In this document: one piece after another, positions 19,490-31,250 of the stretch
Numbering within the stretch: the first letter of the stretch is position 1
How the letters are laid out: every line of letters begins with the position of its first letter
From: Streptomyces cynarae
GTDB taxonomy: Bacteria; Actinomycetota; Actinomycetes; Streptomycetales; Streptomycetaceae
Length of the DNA stretch: 64,000 bases
Direction: 5' to 3'
Assembly: GCF_025642135.1 (NCBI RefSeq)
Contig: NZ_CP106793.1
Span: forward strand, 5,548,001 to 5,612,000
The notes under the pieces: generated by a model
Told to the model about the DNA's origin: nothing
Seen by the model: the letters and a program-made list of their open reading frames with translations, nothing else
The model's database searches: none
Made by a program: the position numbers and the translations under genes

Positions 19490-20335
19490 GGGAATTCAGC
19501 CCCTCCGGCGTTTGAGGAGCGGGGGTCCGGGGGCCGGGCCCCCGGACGGGGTCTGAGGCGGAGGCCCCATGGGGGCAGGGGCGGAGCCCCGCGAGGGGCT
19601 CAGCGGGCTCAGGGGGCGCAGTCCCCGCCGGGGCTGGGGACGGAGTCCCAGGGGGACGCAGTCTCCGCCGGAGCTGGGGGCGGAGCCCCGCGAGGGGTGC
19701 CAGGGGACACAGCACCCGCCGGGTTCCAGGGGCGGAGCCCCTGGTGGGGTTGGGGGCGGAGCCCCAGCGGGGTTGGGGACGCAGTCCCTGCCGGGGTTGC
19801 AGGGGCGGAGCCCCTGGTGGGGCAGAGGACGCGGTCCCCGCCCGTGGTCTGGGGCGAAGCTCAAGCGGGGTGCGGGGGGCGCAGTCCCCGCTGGGGTTGC
19901 AGGGGCGGAGCCCCTGGTGGGGCAGAGGACGCGGTCCCCGCCCGTGGTCTGGGGCGAAGCTCAAGCGGGGTGCGGGGGGGCGCAGTCCCCGCTGGGGTTG
20001 CAGGGGCGGAGCCCCTGGTGGGGCAGAGGACGCGGTCCCCGGACGGGGTCTGGGGCGGAGCCCCTGGTGGGGCAGAGGACGCGGTCCCCGCCCGGGGTCT
20101 GGGGCGAAGCTCAAGCGGGGTGCGGGGGGCGCAGTCCCTGCCGGGGTTGCAGGGGCGGAGCCCCTGGTGGGGCAGAGGACGCGGTCCCCGCCCGGGGTCT
20201 GGGGCGAAGCCCAAGCGGGGTGCAGGGGGCACAGTCCCCGCCGGGGCTGCAGGGGCGGAGCCCCTGGTGGGGTTGAAGGGGTGGAGCCCCTGGAGGTGGG
20301 ACGGGTAGGGGCGGCGGGGGCGGAACCCCAGGGGT
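19490..20335. repeat. GC-rich tandem repeat array between two fumarase genes
   Basis: About 0.85 kb consists of nested short hairpins of the type GGGGCGGAGCCCC and its relatives. In the central part a 100 bp unit repeats: copies begin at 19851, 19951, 20101 and 20201, with a half-unit inserted at about 20051. Each unit has an A half (starting GGGGCGAAGCTCAAG) and a B half (starting GGGGCGGAGCCCCTGG). Several frames are open only because the repeat period and base composition avoid stops; none has a protein-like composition. The array lies in the 1.1 kb between the fumC start and the class I fumarase stop. Confidence 0.9.
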
Positions 20336-20358
20336 AGCCCCCCGCCGTACCCGGAGGG

Positions 20359-22026
<1,668 letters not shown>

Positions 22027-22226
22027 CTCGCCCATTCCTCACTAGACAGACAGCGGCTGGCCTCCGTTGGCAGCGTCCACCAGCGTAGAACCTGGGTCTG
22101 ACCGTGGACCTGTGAGGTAGGGCTCAGTATCGGGTTCTGCCCCGAGGGCCCGTTTCGACGGTTCGAGAGTCGGGGATTCCGCCGCTTCCCCGGGCTGGTT
22201 TTCCGCAGCACCGTTCGAGGGCTAGT

Positions 22227-22252
22227 CGCGATCTATCGCGTTTCGCTACGCT
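22227..22252 (+). promoter_or_regulatory. leaderless promoter and palindrome of the DUF1707 gene
   Basis: The -10 box TACGCT (22247-22252) ends 6 bases before GTG 22259, so the transcript probably starts at the start codon. CGCGAT-CT-ATCGCG (22227-22240) is a perfect inverted repeat where the spacer or -35 would lie, making it an operator candidate. Confidence 0.6.
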
Positions 22253-22258
22253 GCTGTC

Positions 22259-22963
22259 GTGGACCTTCACAAGAGCCCCGCCCCGACCGACGACCGGCCC
22301 GTGGCCCCGGCAGAGCTGCGCTGCTCGGACGCCGACCGCGACCGCATCACCGACATCCTGCGCGACGCCCTCGCCGAGGGGCGTCTCACGGCCGAGGAGC
22401 ACGCCGAGCGCGTCGAGGGTGTGCTGCACGCCAAGACGGTCGGTGAGCTCGACCGGTTCGTCCGCGACCTGCCCGCGGCCCAGCCGCGCCGCACCGCCCG
22501 GGCGTACGCCGCCCCGCCGGGCCGGCCCGCTGAGGCTTCGATGCCGAGGGAGCCCGACGAGAACGTGGTGGCGGTCTTCAGCAGCGCCATCCGCCGGGGC
22601 CGCTGGCGCCCCCGCCGCCGCACGCACGCGTACGCGATCTTCGGCAGTGTCGAGATCGACCTCAGCGAGGCGCTCTTCGAGTACCAGCAGGTGGTGATCA
22701 AGGCGGTCTCGGTCTTCGGCGACGTGCAGATCCGCGTCCCGGAGAACGTCTCGCTGCGCAGCACCGGCGGTGGCGTGCTCGGCAACTTCGAGGTGAGCCC
22801 GCTGGATTCGGGGGATCCCGACGCGCCCGTCATCCATGTCGACGGACTCGCCGTGTTCGGGAACGTGGAGGCGAAGCCCAAGCGCGGCAAGACGGTCGCC
22901 GACATTCTCGACCGCGTGTCGCACAAGGCGGACAAGGCTTTGCGCAAACACCTGGACCGTTGA
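22259..22963 (+). CDS. DUF1707 and LiaF-like domain protein
   Basis: This 234-residue protein begins with a DUF1707 domain (about 17-72: AELRCSDADRDRITDILRDA, LTAEEHAERVE). After a basic linker comes a C-terminal beta-rich domain (YAIFGSVEIDLSEA, IKAVSVFGDVQIRVPENVSL, VDGLAVFGNVEAK) resembling the cell-wall-active antibiotic response domain of LiaF. LiaF-type proteins restrain envelope-stress two-component systems, but no such kinase is adjacent. There is no membrane segment. The start is a leaderless GTG. Confidence 0.8.
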   Translation: MDLHKSPAPTDDRPVAPAELRCSDADRDRITDILRDALAEGRLTAEEHAERVEGVLHAKTVGELDRFVRDLPAAQPRRTARAYAAPPGRPAEASMPREPDENVVAVFSSAIRRGRWRPRRRTHAYAIFGSVEIDLSEALFEYQQVVIKAVSVFGDVQIRVPENVSLRSTGGGVLGNFEVSPLDSGDPDAPVIHVDGLAVFGNVEAKPKRGKTVADILDRVSHKADKALRKHLDR

Positions 22964-23126
22964 CGCTTGTGAATTCGGCCGGGCTCGGCATGCGCCGGTC
23001 ACATTCCGGCGGCATGAACAACCCCTGGAGTTCCTGCGGTTGGGAACTCAGTGCATAGGCGCGCGCACAGCGGGTAGGCCTTGCTGCATCGTCTCTCGCT
23101 CGCGAAGCCGTCGTCAGGAGTAGACC

Positions 23127-23498
23127 GTGCTGCAACCGCCGCATTCGTCCCTGCAGGTCGCTGACGTTCCGCACCAGCGGGTGCCAGTGCGCGACAGGGA
23201 TCAGGACGCCCCGTGGCACACGGAGGCGGTGTGCCGGCGCGACGAGGCCGGCCTGTTCTTCGCCCCGTCCAAGGAACCCACCGCGGCCCGGCTGTCCCGC
23301 GAGGAGGCGGCCAAACGGGTCTGTGCGCGCTGTCCCGTGATGGTCGAATGCCGGGAACACGCGCTGCTGCAGCCCGAGCCGTACGGAGTGTGGGGCGGGC
23401 TCACGGCCGCCGAACGCCGTGTGGTGCTGGCCCGGCGCCGCCGCCGCGAAGTCGAACTGAAGAAGGCCGCGCGGGGGACGATAGCGGCGGCCGGCTGA
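23127..23498 (+). CDS. wblI: WhiB-like iron-sulfur regulator
   Basis: This 123-residue Wbl protein has the four cluster cysteines C36, C66, C69 and C75 (pattern VCARCPVMVEC), the GVWGG turn at 87-91, and a basic C-terminal tail ARRRRREVELKK for DNA contact. Wbl proteins bind a 4Fe-4S cluster and usually act with the principal sigma factor. The gene symbol is from remembered gene order in S. coelicolor (between the DUF1707-type gene and glpX) and is less certain than the family. GTG 23127 has AGGAG 6 bases upstream. Confidence 0.88.
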   Translation: MLQPPHSSLQVADVPHQRVPVRDRDQDAPWHTEAVCRRDEAGLFFAPSKEPTAARLSREEAAKRVCARCPVMVECREHALLQPEPYGVWGGLTAAERRVVLARRRRREVELKKAARGTIAAAG

Positions 23499-23578
23499 AC
23501 GGCCGCGCATTCAGGCGCATACGAGGTACCAGGCCGCCGAGAAGGAGCAGGCCGCCGAGAAGTATCAGGCGCATACGA
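23499..23578. repeat. short direct repeats after the wbl gene
   Basis: CAGGCGCATACGA occurs at 23512-23524 and again at 23566-23578, and AGGCCGCCGAGAAG is present twice between them. The second copy leads into the terminator. No coding function is supported. Confidence 0.5.
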
Positions 23579-23614
23579 AAAGGAGCGCCCTCTCCGCACC
23601 GAGGGCGCCCCTTT
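23579..23614. terminator. bidirectional terminator between the wbl gene and glpX
   Basis: GCGCCCTC (23585-23592) pairs with GAGGGCGC (23601-23608). The stem extends outward through AAAGG/CCTTT after one mismatch, giving an A-tract on one side and a T-run on the other. This suits termination in both directions. Confidence 0.8.
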
Positions 23615-23624
23615 CCGTATGGGC

Positions 23625-24659
23625 CTACTTCGCCCGGTCGAAGTCGATCGCGCTGTACGCGCGCAGCTTGCTCAGCCGGTGAACGGAGTCGATCCGCCGG
23701 ACCGTGCCGGACTTCGAGCGCATGACGATCGAGTCGGTGGTGGCGGTCTCCGACCGGTAGCGCACCCCGCGCAGCAGCTCGCCGTCCGTGATGCCGGTGG
23801 CGACGAAGAAGACGTTCTCACCGGAGACCAGGTCGTCCGTCGTCAGCACCCGGTCGAGGTCGTGGCCCGCGTCGAGGGCCCGGTGCCGCTCCTCGTCGTC
23901 CTTCGGCCACAGCTTGCCCTGGATGGTGCCGCCCAGGCACTTCACCGCGCAGGCGGAGATGATGCCCTCGGGCGTACCGCCGATGCCGAGCAGCAGGTCG
24001 ATGCCGGTGCCCTCGCGCAGCGCCAGGATCGAACCGGCCACGTCGCCGTCCGAGATGAGCTTGATGCGCGCGCCCGTCTCGCGGACCTCCCTGATCAGAT
24101 CGTCGTGGCGCGGCCGGTCGAGGATGACGACGGTGACGTCCTCGGGGGTGGAGTGCTTGGCCTTGGCGACCCGGCGGATGTTCACCGAGACGGGCGCGTT
24201 GATGTCGACGAAATCGGCCGCTTCCGGACCGGTGACCAGCTTGTCCATGTAGAAGACGGCGGACGGGTCGAACATCGTGCCGCGGTCGGCGGCGGCCAGC
24301 ACCGCGATCGCGTTCGGCATGCCCTTCGCGGTGAGCGTGGTGCCGTCGATCGGGTCCACGGCGATGTCGCACTCCGGGCCGGTCCCGTCGCCGACCCGCT
24401 CCCCGTTGAAGAGCATCGGGGCCTCGTCCTTCTCCCCTTCGCCGATGACGACGACGCCGTTCATCGACACGGTCGAGACGAGGGTGCGCATGGCGCGCAC
24501 CGCGGCGCCGTCGGCGCCGTTCTTGTCGCCACGGCCGACCCAGCGGCCCGCGGCCATGGCGGCGGCCTCGGTGACCCGGACGAGTTCGAGGGCGAGGTTG
24601 CGGTCCGGGGCCTCGGAGGGAACTTCGAGCTCGGACGGCAGATGATGATTCTCGGTCAT
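23625..24659 (-). CDS. glpX: class II fructose-1,6-bisphosphatase
   Basis: This 344-residue GlpX-type enzyme hydrolyses fructose 1,6-bisphosphate in gluconeogenesis. It has the metal-binding acidic motifs [11 protein letters not shown] and DPIDGTT, the SDGDVAGSI motif, and the [14 protein letters not shown] region typical of class II. ATG 24659 has AAAGGTG 8 bases upstream; longer in-frame extensions run into the divergent gene. Its upstream region is shared with the divergent DUF4245 gene. Confidence 0.95.
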   Translation of the reverse strand: MTENHHLPSELEVPSEAPDRNLALELVRVTEAAAMAAGRWVGRGDKNGADGAAVRAMRTLVSTVSMNGVVVIGEGEKDEAPMLFNGERVGDGTGPECDIAVDPIDGTTLTAKGMPNAIAVLAAADRGTMFDPSAVFYMDKLVTGPEAADFVDINAPVSVNIRRVAKAKHSTPEDVTVVILDRPRHDDLIREVRETGARIKLISDGDVAGSILALREGTGIDLLLGIGGTPEGIISACAVKCLGGTIQGKLWPKDDEERHRALDAGHDLDRVLTTDDLVSGENVFFVATGITDGELLRGVRYRSETATTDSIVMRSKSGTVRRIDSVHRLSKLRAYSAIDFDRAK

Positions 24660-24785
24660 CGGAGCGCACCTTTCTGATACGACGACGGCCGGATGAGGGT
24701 GATGCCCCGACTCTATCGTCGGACAGACAAAATGAGCAGGGCACCCCACGGATGAGCAGACCCAGGCACCTGCGACGATAGGGGC

Positions 24786-25304
24786 GTGGCAGGTATGAAA
24801 GGCAAGCAGACGGTCCGGGACATGATTCTCTCCCTGGCCCTCGTCGGGCTGATGGCGGGCATCATCTATCTCTTCATCCCCCATGACGACCACGCCCCCG
24901 ACCTCAAGCCCGTGGACTACCGCGTCGAACTGCTCACCGCGCGCCGCGCCGCGAGCTACCCGGTCGCTGCGCCCGAAGGCCTGCCCGGCACCTGGAAGGC
25001 CACCTCGGTGCGTTTCCAGGACGAACCCTTCGACGCCTGGCACCTCGGCTTCCAGGACCCCGAGGGGCAGTACGTGGCGGTCGAGCAGTCCACCGAGAGG
25101 GCGTCCACGTTCGTCGACGACGCCAGCCAGGGCGCACAGGAGACCAAGGCCACCCAGCGCATCGGCGGCCAGACCTGGCAGCGCTACACCGGCGGCCGCT
25201 ACGACGCGCTCGTACTCAAGGGCAAGGGCGCCACGACCGTGGTGACGGGCACCGCGTCGTTCGCGCAGCTGACGAAGATGGCGGAGGCGCTGAAGACCGG
25301 CTGA
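24786..25304 (+). CDS. DUF4245 membrane-anchored protein
   Basis: This 172-residue protein has one N-terminal TM (about 13-31, [19 protein letters not shown]) and an extracytoplasmic DUF4245 domain ([20 protein letters not shown], the [17 protein letters not shown] block, ending AEALKTG). The function is unknown; it is a widely conserved actinobacterial neighbour of glpX and exonuclease VII genes. The GTG start is probably leaderless, with GACGAT (24774-24779) 6 bases before it. It converges on xseB. Confidence 0.8.
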   Translation: MAGMKGKQTVRDMILSLALVGLMAGIIYLFIPHDDHAPDLKPVDYRVELLTARRAASYPVAAPEGLPGTWKATSVRFQDEPFDAWHLGFQDPEGQYVAVEQSTERASTFVDDASQGAQETKATQRIGGQTWQRYTGGRYDALVLKGKGATTVVTGTASFAQLTKMAEALKTG

Positions 25305-25318
25305 CGACGTGCCGCGCA

Positions 25319-25332
25319 GGGCGGCGCCGCCC
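25319..25332. terminator. palindrome between DUF4245 gene and xseB
   Basis: GGGCGGC-GCCGCCC is a perfect 14 bp palindrome in the 30 bp between convergent stop codons. It is a short bidirectional terminator candidate. Confidence 0.45.
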
Positions 25333-25334
25333 GG

Positions 25335-25577
25335 TCACCCGGCCCCTTCCGCGCCCTCGCCCTCCTCGTCGTCCTCCTCCTCGGCCAGCGCCGCGTCCAG
25401 CCGCCTGCGGGCGCCCTCCAGCCACGTCCGGCACACCTTGGCCAGCTCCTCCCCCCGCTCCCACAGCGCAAGGGACTCCTCGAGCGTGGTGCCCCCGGCC
25501 TCCAGGCGCCGCACCACCTCGATCAACTCGTCCCGCGCCTGCTCGTAGCCGAGTGCCTCGTCCGTTCTGCTGGTCAT
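25335..25577 (-). CDS. xseB: exodeoxyribonuclease VII small subunit
   Basis: This 80-residue protein matches Xse[36 protein letters not shown], forming two helices that wrap the large subunit, followed by an acidic tail ([15 protein letters not shown]). With XseA it degrades single-stranded DNA in both directions. It starts 9 bp after the xseA stop and is clearly co-transcribed. Confidence 0.95.
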   Translation of the reverse strand: MTSRTDEALGYEQARDELIEVVRRLEAGGTTLEESLALWERGEELAKVCRTWLEGARRRLDAALAEEEDDEEGEGAEGAG

Positions 25578-25586
25578 GCGCCCACC

Positions 25587-26822
25587 CTAAGATCCCTGGT
25601 TGCCGACGGAACCCTCGCCGTCGGCCCGTACCGTGAACTCGCCCGCGGCGACCCGCGCCCGCAGCGTCTCGCCCGCCGTCACCTCTTCCGGTGCGCGGAC
25701 CACGTGCCCGTCGGCCTTCTGCAGCACCGCGTACCCCCGCCGCAGCGTCGCGGCCGGGGACAGCGCCACCGCGCGCGCGTGCGTGTGCGTGAGCTCCGAC
25801 TCGGCGCGGTCGAGCAGATGCCCGAGGGTGCGCCGGGCGCGGTCGACCAGCGCGGTGACCTGGTCGGCCCGCTCGGCGACCATACGGTGCGGGTCCTCCA
25901 TGCAGGGCCGCGCCAGCGCGTGCGCCAACCCGCGCTCCTCACGTTCGACGAACGTCTGTGCGCACCGCCGTGCCCGGTCCCGCAGCTGCCGTACCCGCTC
26001 CAGCTCCTCCCCGACGTCCGGGACGACCTTCTTGGCCGCGTCGGTCGGCGTGGAGGCGCGCAGGTCGGCGACGTGGTCGAGCAGCGGATTGTCCGGTTCG
26101 TGCCCGATGGCGGACACCACGGGCGTGCGGCAGCCGGCCACCGCCCGGACGAGCTGCTCGTCCGAGAACGGCAGCAGATCCTCCACACTGCCGCCGCCGC
26201 GCGCCACGATGATCACGTCCACCTCGTCCAGCGCGTCCAGCTCCTTCACGGCCTGCACCACCTGCGGTACGGCGTGCACGCCCTGCACGGCGACGTTGCG
26301 CACCTCGAAGCGGACGGCGGGCCAGCGGTGCCGCGCGTTCTCCAGCACGTCGCGCTCGGCCGCCGAGGCACGGCCGCACACCAGTCCGATCAGCTGCGGC
26401 AGGAACGGCAGCGGCTTCTTGCGCTCGGGTGCGAACAGGCCCTCGGCGGCGAGCGTCTTCTTCAGCTGTTCCAGCCGCGCGAGCAGTTCCCCGACGCCCA
26501 CGGGCCGTATCTCGGCCGCCCGCAGCGACAGCTGTCCCCTCGGGGCGTACCACTCGGGCTTGGCGAGGACGACCACACGGGCGCCCTCGCTCACGACGTC
26601 GGCCACGGAGTCGAACACCTGGCGGTAGCAGGTGACGCCGACGGAGATGTCGTGCGACGGGTCGCGCAGCGTCATGAAGACGACCCCGGCGCCGGGCCGC
26701 CGCGACAACTGCGTGATCTGCCCCTCGACCCACACGGCCCCGAGCCGGTCGATCCACCCCCCGATGAGCCGCGACACCTCACCGACGGGCAGGGGGTTCT
26801 CCGCGGACGTGTTGACAGCCAT
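25587..26822 (-). CDS. xseA: exodeoxyribonuclease VII large subunit
   Basis: This 411-residue protein has the N-terminal OB-fold ([27 protein letters not shown]), the ExoVII catalytic core with [19 protein letters not shown] and [29 protein letters not shown] (shown here in parts), a coiled-coil region and the C-terminal [11 protein letters not shown] element. The start ATG 26822 gives the standard N-terminus [13 protein letters not shown]. The frame stays open far upstream on the antisense of ispH and ppgK, but that extension is a composition artefact. It is divergent from ispH. Confidence 0.95.
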   Translation of the reverse strand: MAVNTSAENPLPVGEVSRLIGGWIDRLGAVWVEGQITQLSRRPGAGVVFMTLRDPSHDISVGVTCYRQVFDSVADVVSEGARVVVLAKPEWYAPRGQLSLRAAEIRPVGVGELLARLEQLKKTLAAEGLFAPERKKPLPFLPQLIGLVCGRASAAERDVLENARHRWPAVRFEVRNVAVQGVHAVPQVVQAVKELDALDEVDVIIVARGGGSVEDLLPFSDEQLVRAVAGCRTPVVSAIGHEPDNPLLDHVADLRASTPTDAAKKVVPDVGEELERVRQLRDRARRCAQTFVEREERGLAHALARPCMEDPHRMVAERADQVTALVDRARRTLGHLLDRAESELTHTHARAVALSPAATLRRGYAVLQKADGHVVRAPEEVTAGETLRARVAAGEFTVRADGEGSVGNQGS

Positions 26823-26921
26823 GCGCCCGAGCGTAGTGGCCGGGACCGACAACGTCGGTCGGCACAACCTCTCCCCACGGAGGCGATCTACGACTCCGGG
26901 CCCGGCCTTACGATGGATCGC

Positions 26922-27917
26922 ATGACTGCTTCCTCTGGCCGCCGTGTCCTGCTCGCCGCCCCCCGGGGGTACTGCGCGGGCGTCGACCGTGCCGTGATCG
27001 CCGTCGAGAAGGCCCTCGAGCAGTACGGGGCGCCGATCTACGTCCGCCACGAGATCGTCCACAACAAGTACGTCGTGCAGACCTTGGAGAAGAAGGGCGC
27101 GATCTTCGTGGAACGGACGGAGGAGGTGCCCCCCGGGAACATCGTCATGTTCTCCGCGCACGGCGTGGCACCCACCGTCCACGAGGAGGCCAGTCAGGGC
27201 CGGCTCGCCACCATCGACGCCACCTGCCCGCTGGTCACCAAGGTCCACAAGGAAGCGATCCGGTACGCCAAGGAGGACTTCGACATCCTCCTGATCGGGC
27301 ACGAGGGCCACGAAGAGGTCATCGGCACGTCCGGCGAGGCCCCCGACCACATCCAGCTCGTCGACGGCCCCGAGGACGTCGCGAAGGTCGAGGTGCGCGA
27401 CCCGTCGAAGGTCGTCTGGCTGTCCCAGACCACCCTCTCGGTCGACGAGACCATGGAGACGGTCGACGCGCTCAAGGAGAAGTTCCCGCAGCTGGTCTCC
27501 CCGCCCAGCGACGACATCTGCTACGCCACCCAGAACCGCCAGCTCGCGGTGAAGCAGATGGGCGCCGAGGCGGACCTGGTGATCGTGGTCGGTTCCCGCA
27601 ACTCCTCCAACTCCAAGCGGCTGGTCGAGGTCGCCAAGCTCGCGGGCGCGCGCGAGGCGTACCTGGTGGACTTCGCCGACGAGATCGACGAGTCCTGGCT
27701 TCAGGGTGTGTCGACGATCGGCGTGACGTCGGGTGCCTCCGTGCCGGAGGTCCTGGTGGAGCAGGTGCTCGAGTGGCTCGCGCAGCGCGGCTTCGAGGAC
27801 GTCGAGATCGTCAAGGCGGCCGAGGAGTCCATCACCTTCTCGCTGCCGAAGGAACTCCGCCGGGACCTTCGCGAGGAGGCCGCGGAACTGGTGGCCGAGC
27901 GCACCGGCGAGAAGTAG
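26922..27917 (+). CDS. ispH: 4-hydroxy-3-methylbut-2-enyl diphosphate reductase
   Basis: This 331-residue IspH (LytB) makes IPP and DMAPP in the last step of the MEP pathway. The iron-sulfur ligands are C18 (RGYCAGV), C102 (ATCPLVT) and C200 (DDICYATQ). Conserved H43, H80 and the HEGHEE motif near 127-132 are present. The start ATG 26922 is 7 bases after TACGAT (26909-26914), a leaderless promoter; an ATG three codons upstream would overlap that box. It is transcribed divergently from xseA and precedes ppgK. Confidence 0.96.
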   Translation: MTASSGRRVLLAAPRGYCAGVDRAVIAVEKALEQYGAPIYVRHEIVHNKYVVQTLEKKGAIFVERTEEVPPGNIVMFSAHGVAPTVHEEASQGRLATIDATCPLVTKVHKEAIRYAKEDFDILLIGHEGHEEVIGTSGEAPDHIQLVDGPEDVAKVEVRDPSKVVWLSQTTLSVDETMETVDALKEKFPQLVSPPSDDICYATQNRQLAVKQMGAEADLVIVVGSRNSSNSKRLVEVAKLAGAREAYLVDFADEIDESWLQGVSTIGVTSGASVPEVLVEQVLEWLAQRGFEDVEIVKAAEESITFSLPKELRRDLREEAAELVAERTGEK

Positions 27918-28001
27918 TGACCCGGCGGGAGCGACGGCGCAGGAGGCCACGCGCAGGATGCCGTGGCCTGACCGTCGGCGCCACGACGTACCGTGGTGCC
28001 C

Positions 28002-28748
28002 ATGCAGATCTTCGGCGTGGACATCGGCGGATCCGGGATCAAGGGCGCTCCCGTGGACCTGGAGCGGGGCGACCTGGCTCAGGAGCGCTTCAAGGTGCTC
28101 ACTCCTCACCCGGCGACGCCCGACGGGGTCGCGGACGGGGTGAAGGAGGTCGTCGACCACTTCGGGTGGACCGGGCCGGTCGGCCTGACGTTCCCCGGAG
28201 TGGTCACGGACGGCGCCATGATCCGTACGGCGGCGAACGTCGACAAGAGCTGGGTCGACACGGACGCGCGCGCCCTGTTCGGCGAGCGCCTGGGTGGCCT
28301 CCCGGTGACCGTGGTGAACGACGCGGACGCGGCGGGCGTGGCCGAAATGCAGTTCGGCGCGGGCCGCGGCCGTAGGGGCACGGTCATCGTGCTGACGTTC
28401 GGTACGGGCATCGGCAGCGCCATGTTCGTCGACGGCCTCCTCGTGCCGAACACGGAGCTGGGCCACCTCGAACTGAACGGCCGCGACGCCGAGAAGCGCG
28501 CCTCCAGCAAGGCCAAGGACGACAACGAGCTGACGTGGGAGCACTGGGCCCGCCGGGTGCAGAAGTACCTCGCGCACGTGGAGATGCTGTTCTCGCCGGA
28601 GCTGTTCATCATCGGCGGCGGCGTCAGTCGCAAGTCCGAGAAGTTCCTGCCGCTCATCGAGGGCATCGAGGCGGAGATCGTCCCGGCCCGGCTCCAGAAC
28701 AACGCGGGGATCGTGGGAGCCGCGATGAGGGCGGCGAAGCAGGGATAG
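28002..28748 (+). CDS. ppgK: polyphosphate glucokinase
   Basis: This 248-residue ROK-fold kinase phosphorylates glucose using polyphosphate or ATP. It has the phosphate-binding [15 protein letters not shown] at the N-terminus, the [13 protein letters not shown] catalytic-base block, the FGTGIGSA loop and the polyphosphate-glucokinase-specific basic region [20 protein letters not shown] 28002 follows TACCGT by 7 bases, another leaderless start; GTG 27993 overlaps the box and is not preferred. A strictly intracellular sugar-phosphorylating role fits its separation from any transporter. Confidence 0.93.
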   Translation: MQIFGVDIGGSGIKGAPVDLERGDLAQERFKVLTPHPATPDGVADGVKEVVDHFGWTGPVGLTFPGVVTDGAMIRTAANVDKSWVDTDARALFGERLGGLPVTVVNDADAAGVAEMQFGAGRGRRGTVIVLTFGTGIGSAMFVDGLLVPNTELGHLELNGRDAEKRASSKAKDDNELTWEHWARRVQKYLAHVEMLFSPELFIIGGGVSRKSEKFLPLIEGIEAEIVPARLQNNAGIVGAAMRAAKQG

Positions 28749-28867
28749 CAGCCGGTACGGGGACAAGCGGGTACCGGGACAGAAGCAAGTACGGGCGGGA
28801 CGGAAGCAGGTACGGGACAAAAGCAGTAGGGAGCGGGACGCTCGGCGCGGGCGGGCGTCCCGCGCCG

Positions 28868-29520
28868 TCAACCGCTCCGACGGCGCGCCGCGGCCCTGCG
28901 TCGCAGCATCCGCACCTTGCGCACGGTCGTGATGACGCCCGCGATCAGCGTGCCGCCGTACAGCCAGCCGGCCTGCGTGGCGAGCGCGGTGACCAGCCCG
29001 ACCAGGCGCCCGGCGACCCCGCCGTCACTGTCGACCAGGACCAGCAGCCCGGCGGCGAACGCGATGGGCACGACCACCGGCGCGGTCACCAGGTCCCCGC
29101 GCCGCACCCACAGCGCGGTCAGCGCGGCCACCGGCAGGAACAGCACGCCGTAGACCGTGAGGGACGCCCCGAACAGCAGTTGGTCGAGACACGCCAGCAC
29201 CAGCATCACGGCGCCGCAGAACAGTCCGCCGCCGAGCCCGGTGAGCCGGGGGCCGGGCAGCCGCCGTGCCGCCTGGTCGAGCGGGGCGGTGCTCCGCACC
29301 CGAGCCGCCGGGCGCCGCTGCGCACCACTGTTGCCCTGGCCCGCCGGCCGTGCCAAGCCGGTCCCGTCGCCCAGCTCGGGCGGCCGGGACCGCCGGGCCG
29401 GGGAGGCCGTGCGGCCGCGCCGGACCGTACGGGCGCGGCGGCGCTGCGCCGGCCCTGCGGGGGAAGGGGGGCACCGCGTCGCGGTCCGTGTTGCGGGGGT
29501 CGCGTCCTGTGTTGCTCCAC
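28868..29520 (-). CDS. DUF6542-type membrane protein; apparent -1 frameshift
   Basis: The N-terminal part (GTG 29520, [16 protein letters not shown], Arg/Pro-rich) and the C-terminal part ([14 protein letters not shown] onward with four hydrophobic segments) are in different frames. The frames meet near 29378-29380, where one extra C in a CCC run (coding strand) restores a continuous protein of about 217 residues reading through [16 protein letters not shown]. The promoter supports the distal start: TAAGTT (29527-29532) ends 6 bases before GTG 29520. The function is unknown. It is divergent from ychF. Confidence 0.7.
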
Positions 29521-29718
29521 TGGACCAACTTAGGTCGGTTTATGTGCGGAATGGCGTATGACACACGCCGTTGGCGAGAGGTTGTCCAAGCGTTCGATGC
29601 GTCGCCGGAGCGCGGCCCGGTACGCCGTAGACTGGTGGATCGGCCCGCACACTCTCCTGACGGACCCGGGCCCGCAGCCCAGTCCAGTCCTCCAACCTCA
29701 CGTACGGGAAGTCGCAAC

Positions 29719-30807
<1,089 letters not shown>

Positions 30808-30851
30808 TGGGCGACTTACCGCCACTTCGCCGATCTGGCAACCATGCAGGT

Positions 30852-30872
30852 CGGAAGGGGTTCGACCTTCCG
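30852..30872. terminator. hairpin after ychF
   Basis: CGGAAGG (30852-30858) pairs with CCTTCCG (30866-30872) around a 7-nt loop GGTTCGA, 44 bases after the ychF stop. It is probably the ychF terminator, possibly displaced by the insertion. Confidence 0.45.
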
Positions 30873-30953
30873 GGGTCAGGCCCCTGGCGCTGGCAAATCT
30901 GACCCGTCGTCACCTGTCGTCACCCCTGACCGCGACCGACGTTCCCCCCGGTT

Positions 30954-31078
30954 TCAGAGCGTCTTGATCGTGCCGCCGTCCCTGACGTGATTGACGCAGG
31001 TGATGTTGCCGACGGCGTCGGGCAGGAGGAACGCGGGAGGAACGCGATCAGGGCCGACACTTCCTCGGCTCGGTCATG
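30954..31078 (-). pseudogene. C-terminal remnant of a short-chain dehydrogenase
   Basis: The last 40 codons of an SDR can be read: RAEEVSALIAFL, then in the next frame LPDAVGNITCVNHVRDGG and the typical ending TIKTL. The frame changes across a perfect tandem duplication of the 11-mer GGAGGAACGCG (31025-31035 and 31036-31046). The Rossmann fold and catalytic Tyr-Lys are missing, so it is non-functional. Confidence 0.65.
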
Positions 31079-31170
31079 CGGCCGACCTGACCAACGTCGT
31101 CCCGGGCCGCGCCGAGCTGACCGTCGACCTCCGCAACCCCGACGACGCCCAGATGGCCCGCGCCGAAGAG
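31078..31170 (+). pseudogene. fragment of an M20-type amidohydrolase
   Basis: About 31 codons read ADLTNVVPGRAELTVDL followed by RNPDDAQMARAEE. This is the conserved dimerisation-domain entry of M20 peptidases and N-carbamoyl-amino-acid hydrolases. No start, metal-binding residues or downstream part remain. It lies head to head with the SDR remnant, so this DNA records past deletions. Confidence 0.55.
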
Positions 31171-31190
31171 CCGGTTGTTTTGGCGAGCGC

Positions 31191-31229
31191 GATGCTAACT
31201 TCAATGTTACTAACATCGACGTTAGCATC
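31191..31229. promoter_or_regulatory. 39 bp nested palindrome upstream of the DUF234-type ATPase
   Basis: GATGCTAAC (31191-31199) and GTTAGCATC (31221-31229) are perfect outer arms. ATGTTA-C-TAACAT (31204-31216) is a perfect inner palindrome sharing the same centre (31210). It ends immediately before ATG 31230 and 21 bp before the preferred GTG start. It is a strong operator candidate, or a recombination or element end. Confidence 0.6.
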
Positions 31230-31250
31230 ATGCGGTGGAGGTCGACGGGC

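Noticed and set aside
19451..20308. Open frames through the tandem repeat array encoding repeated Gly/Ala/Glu/Pro peptides
   Set aside because: Open on both strands and in several frames because the repeat lacks stops; no ribosome-binding site or protein-like composition.
25587..28871. A very long leftward open frame continuous with xseA
   Set aside because: Beyond ATG 26822 it runs antisense to ispH and ppgK; the extension has no family similarity and reflects G/C-rich third positions.
30851..30880. tRNA T-arm-like sequence GGGGTTCGACC after ychF
   Set aside because: The stem does not pair as a T-arm and no acceptor or anticodon arms exist; it is the loop of a terminator-like hairpin.
31221..31250. 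ATG 31230 as start of the DUF234-type ATPase
   Set aside because: It abuts the palindrome and has no ribosome-binding site, while GTG 31251 has GGAGG at good spacing.
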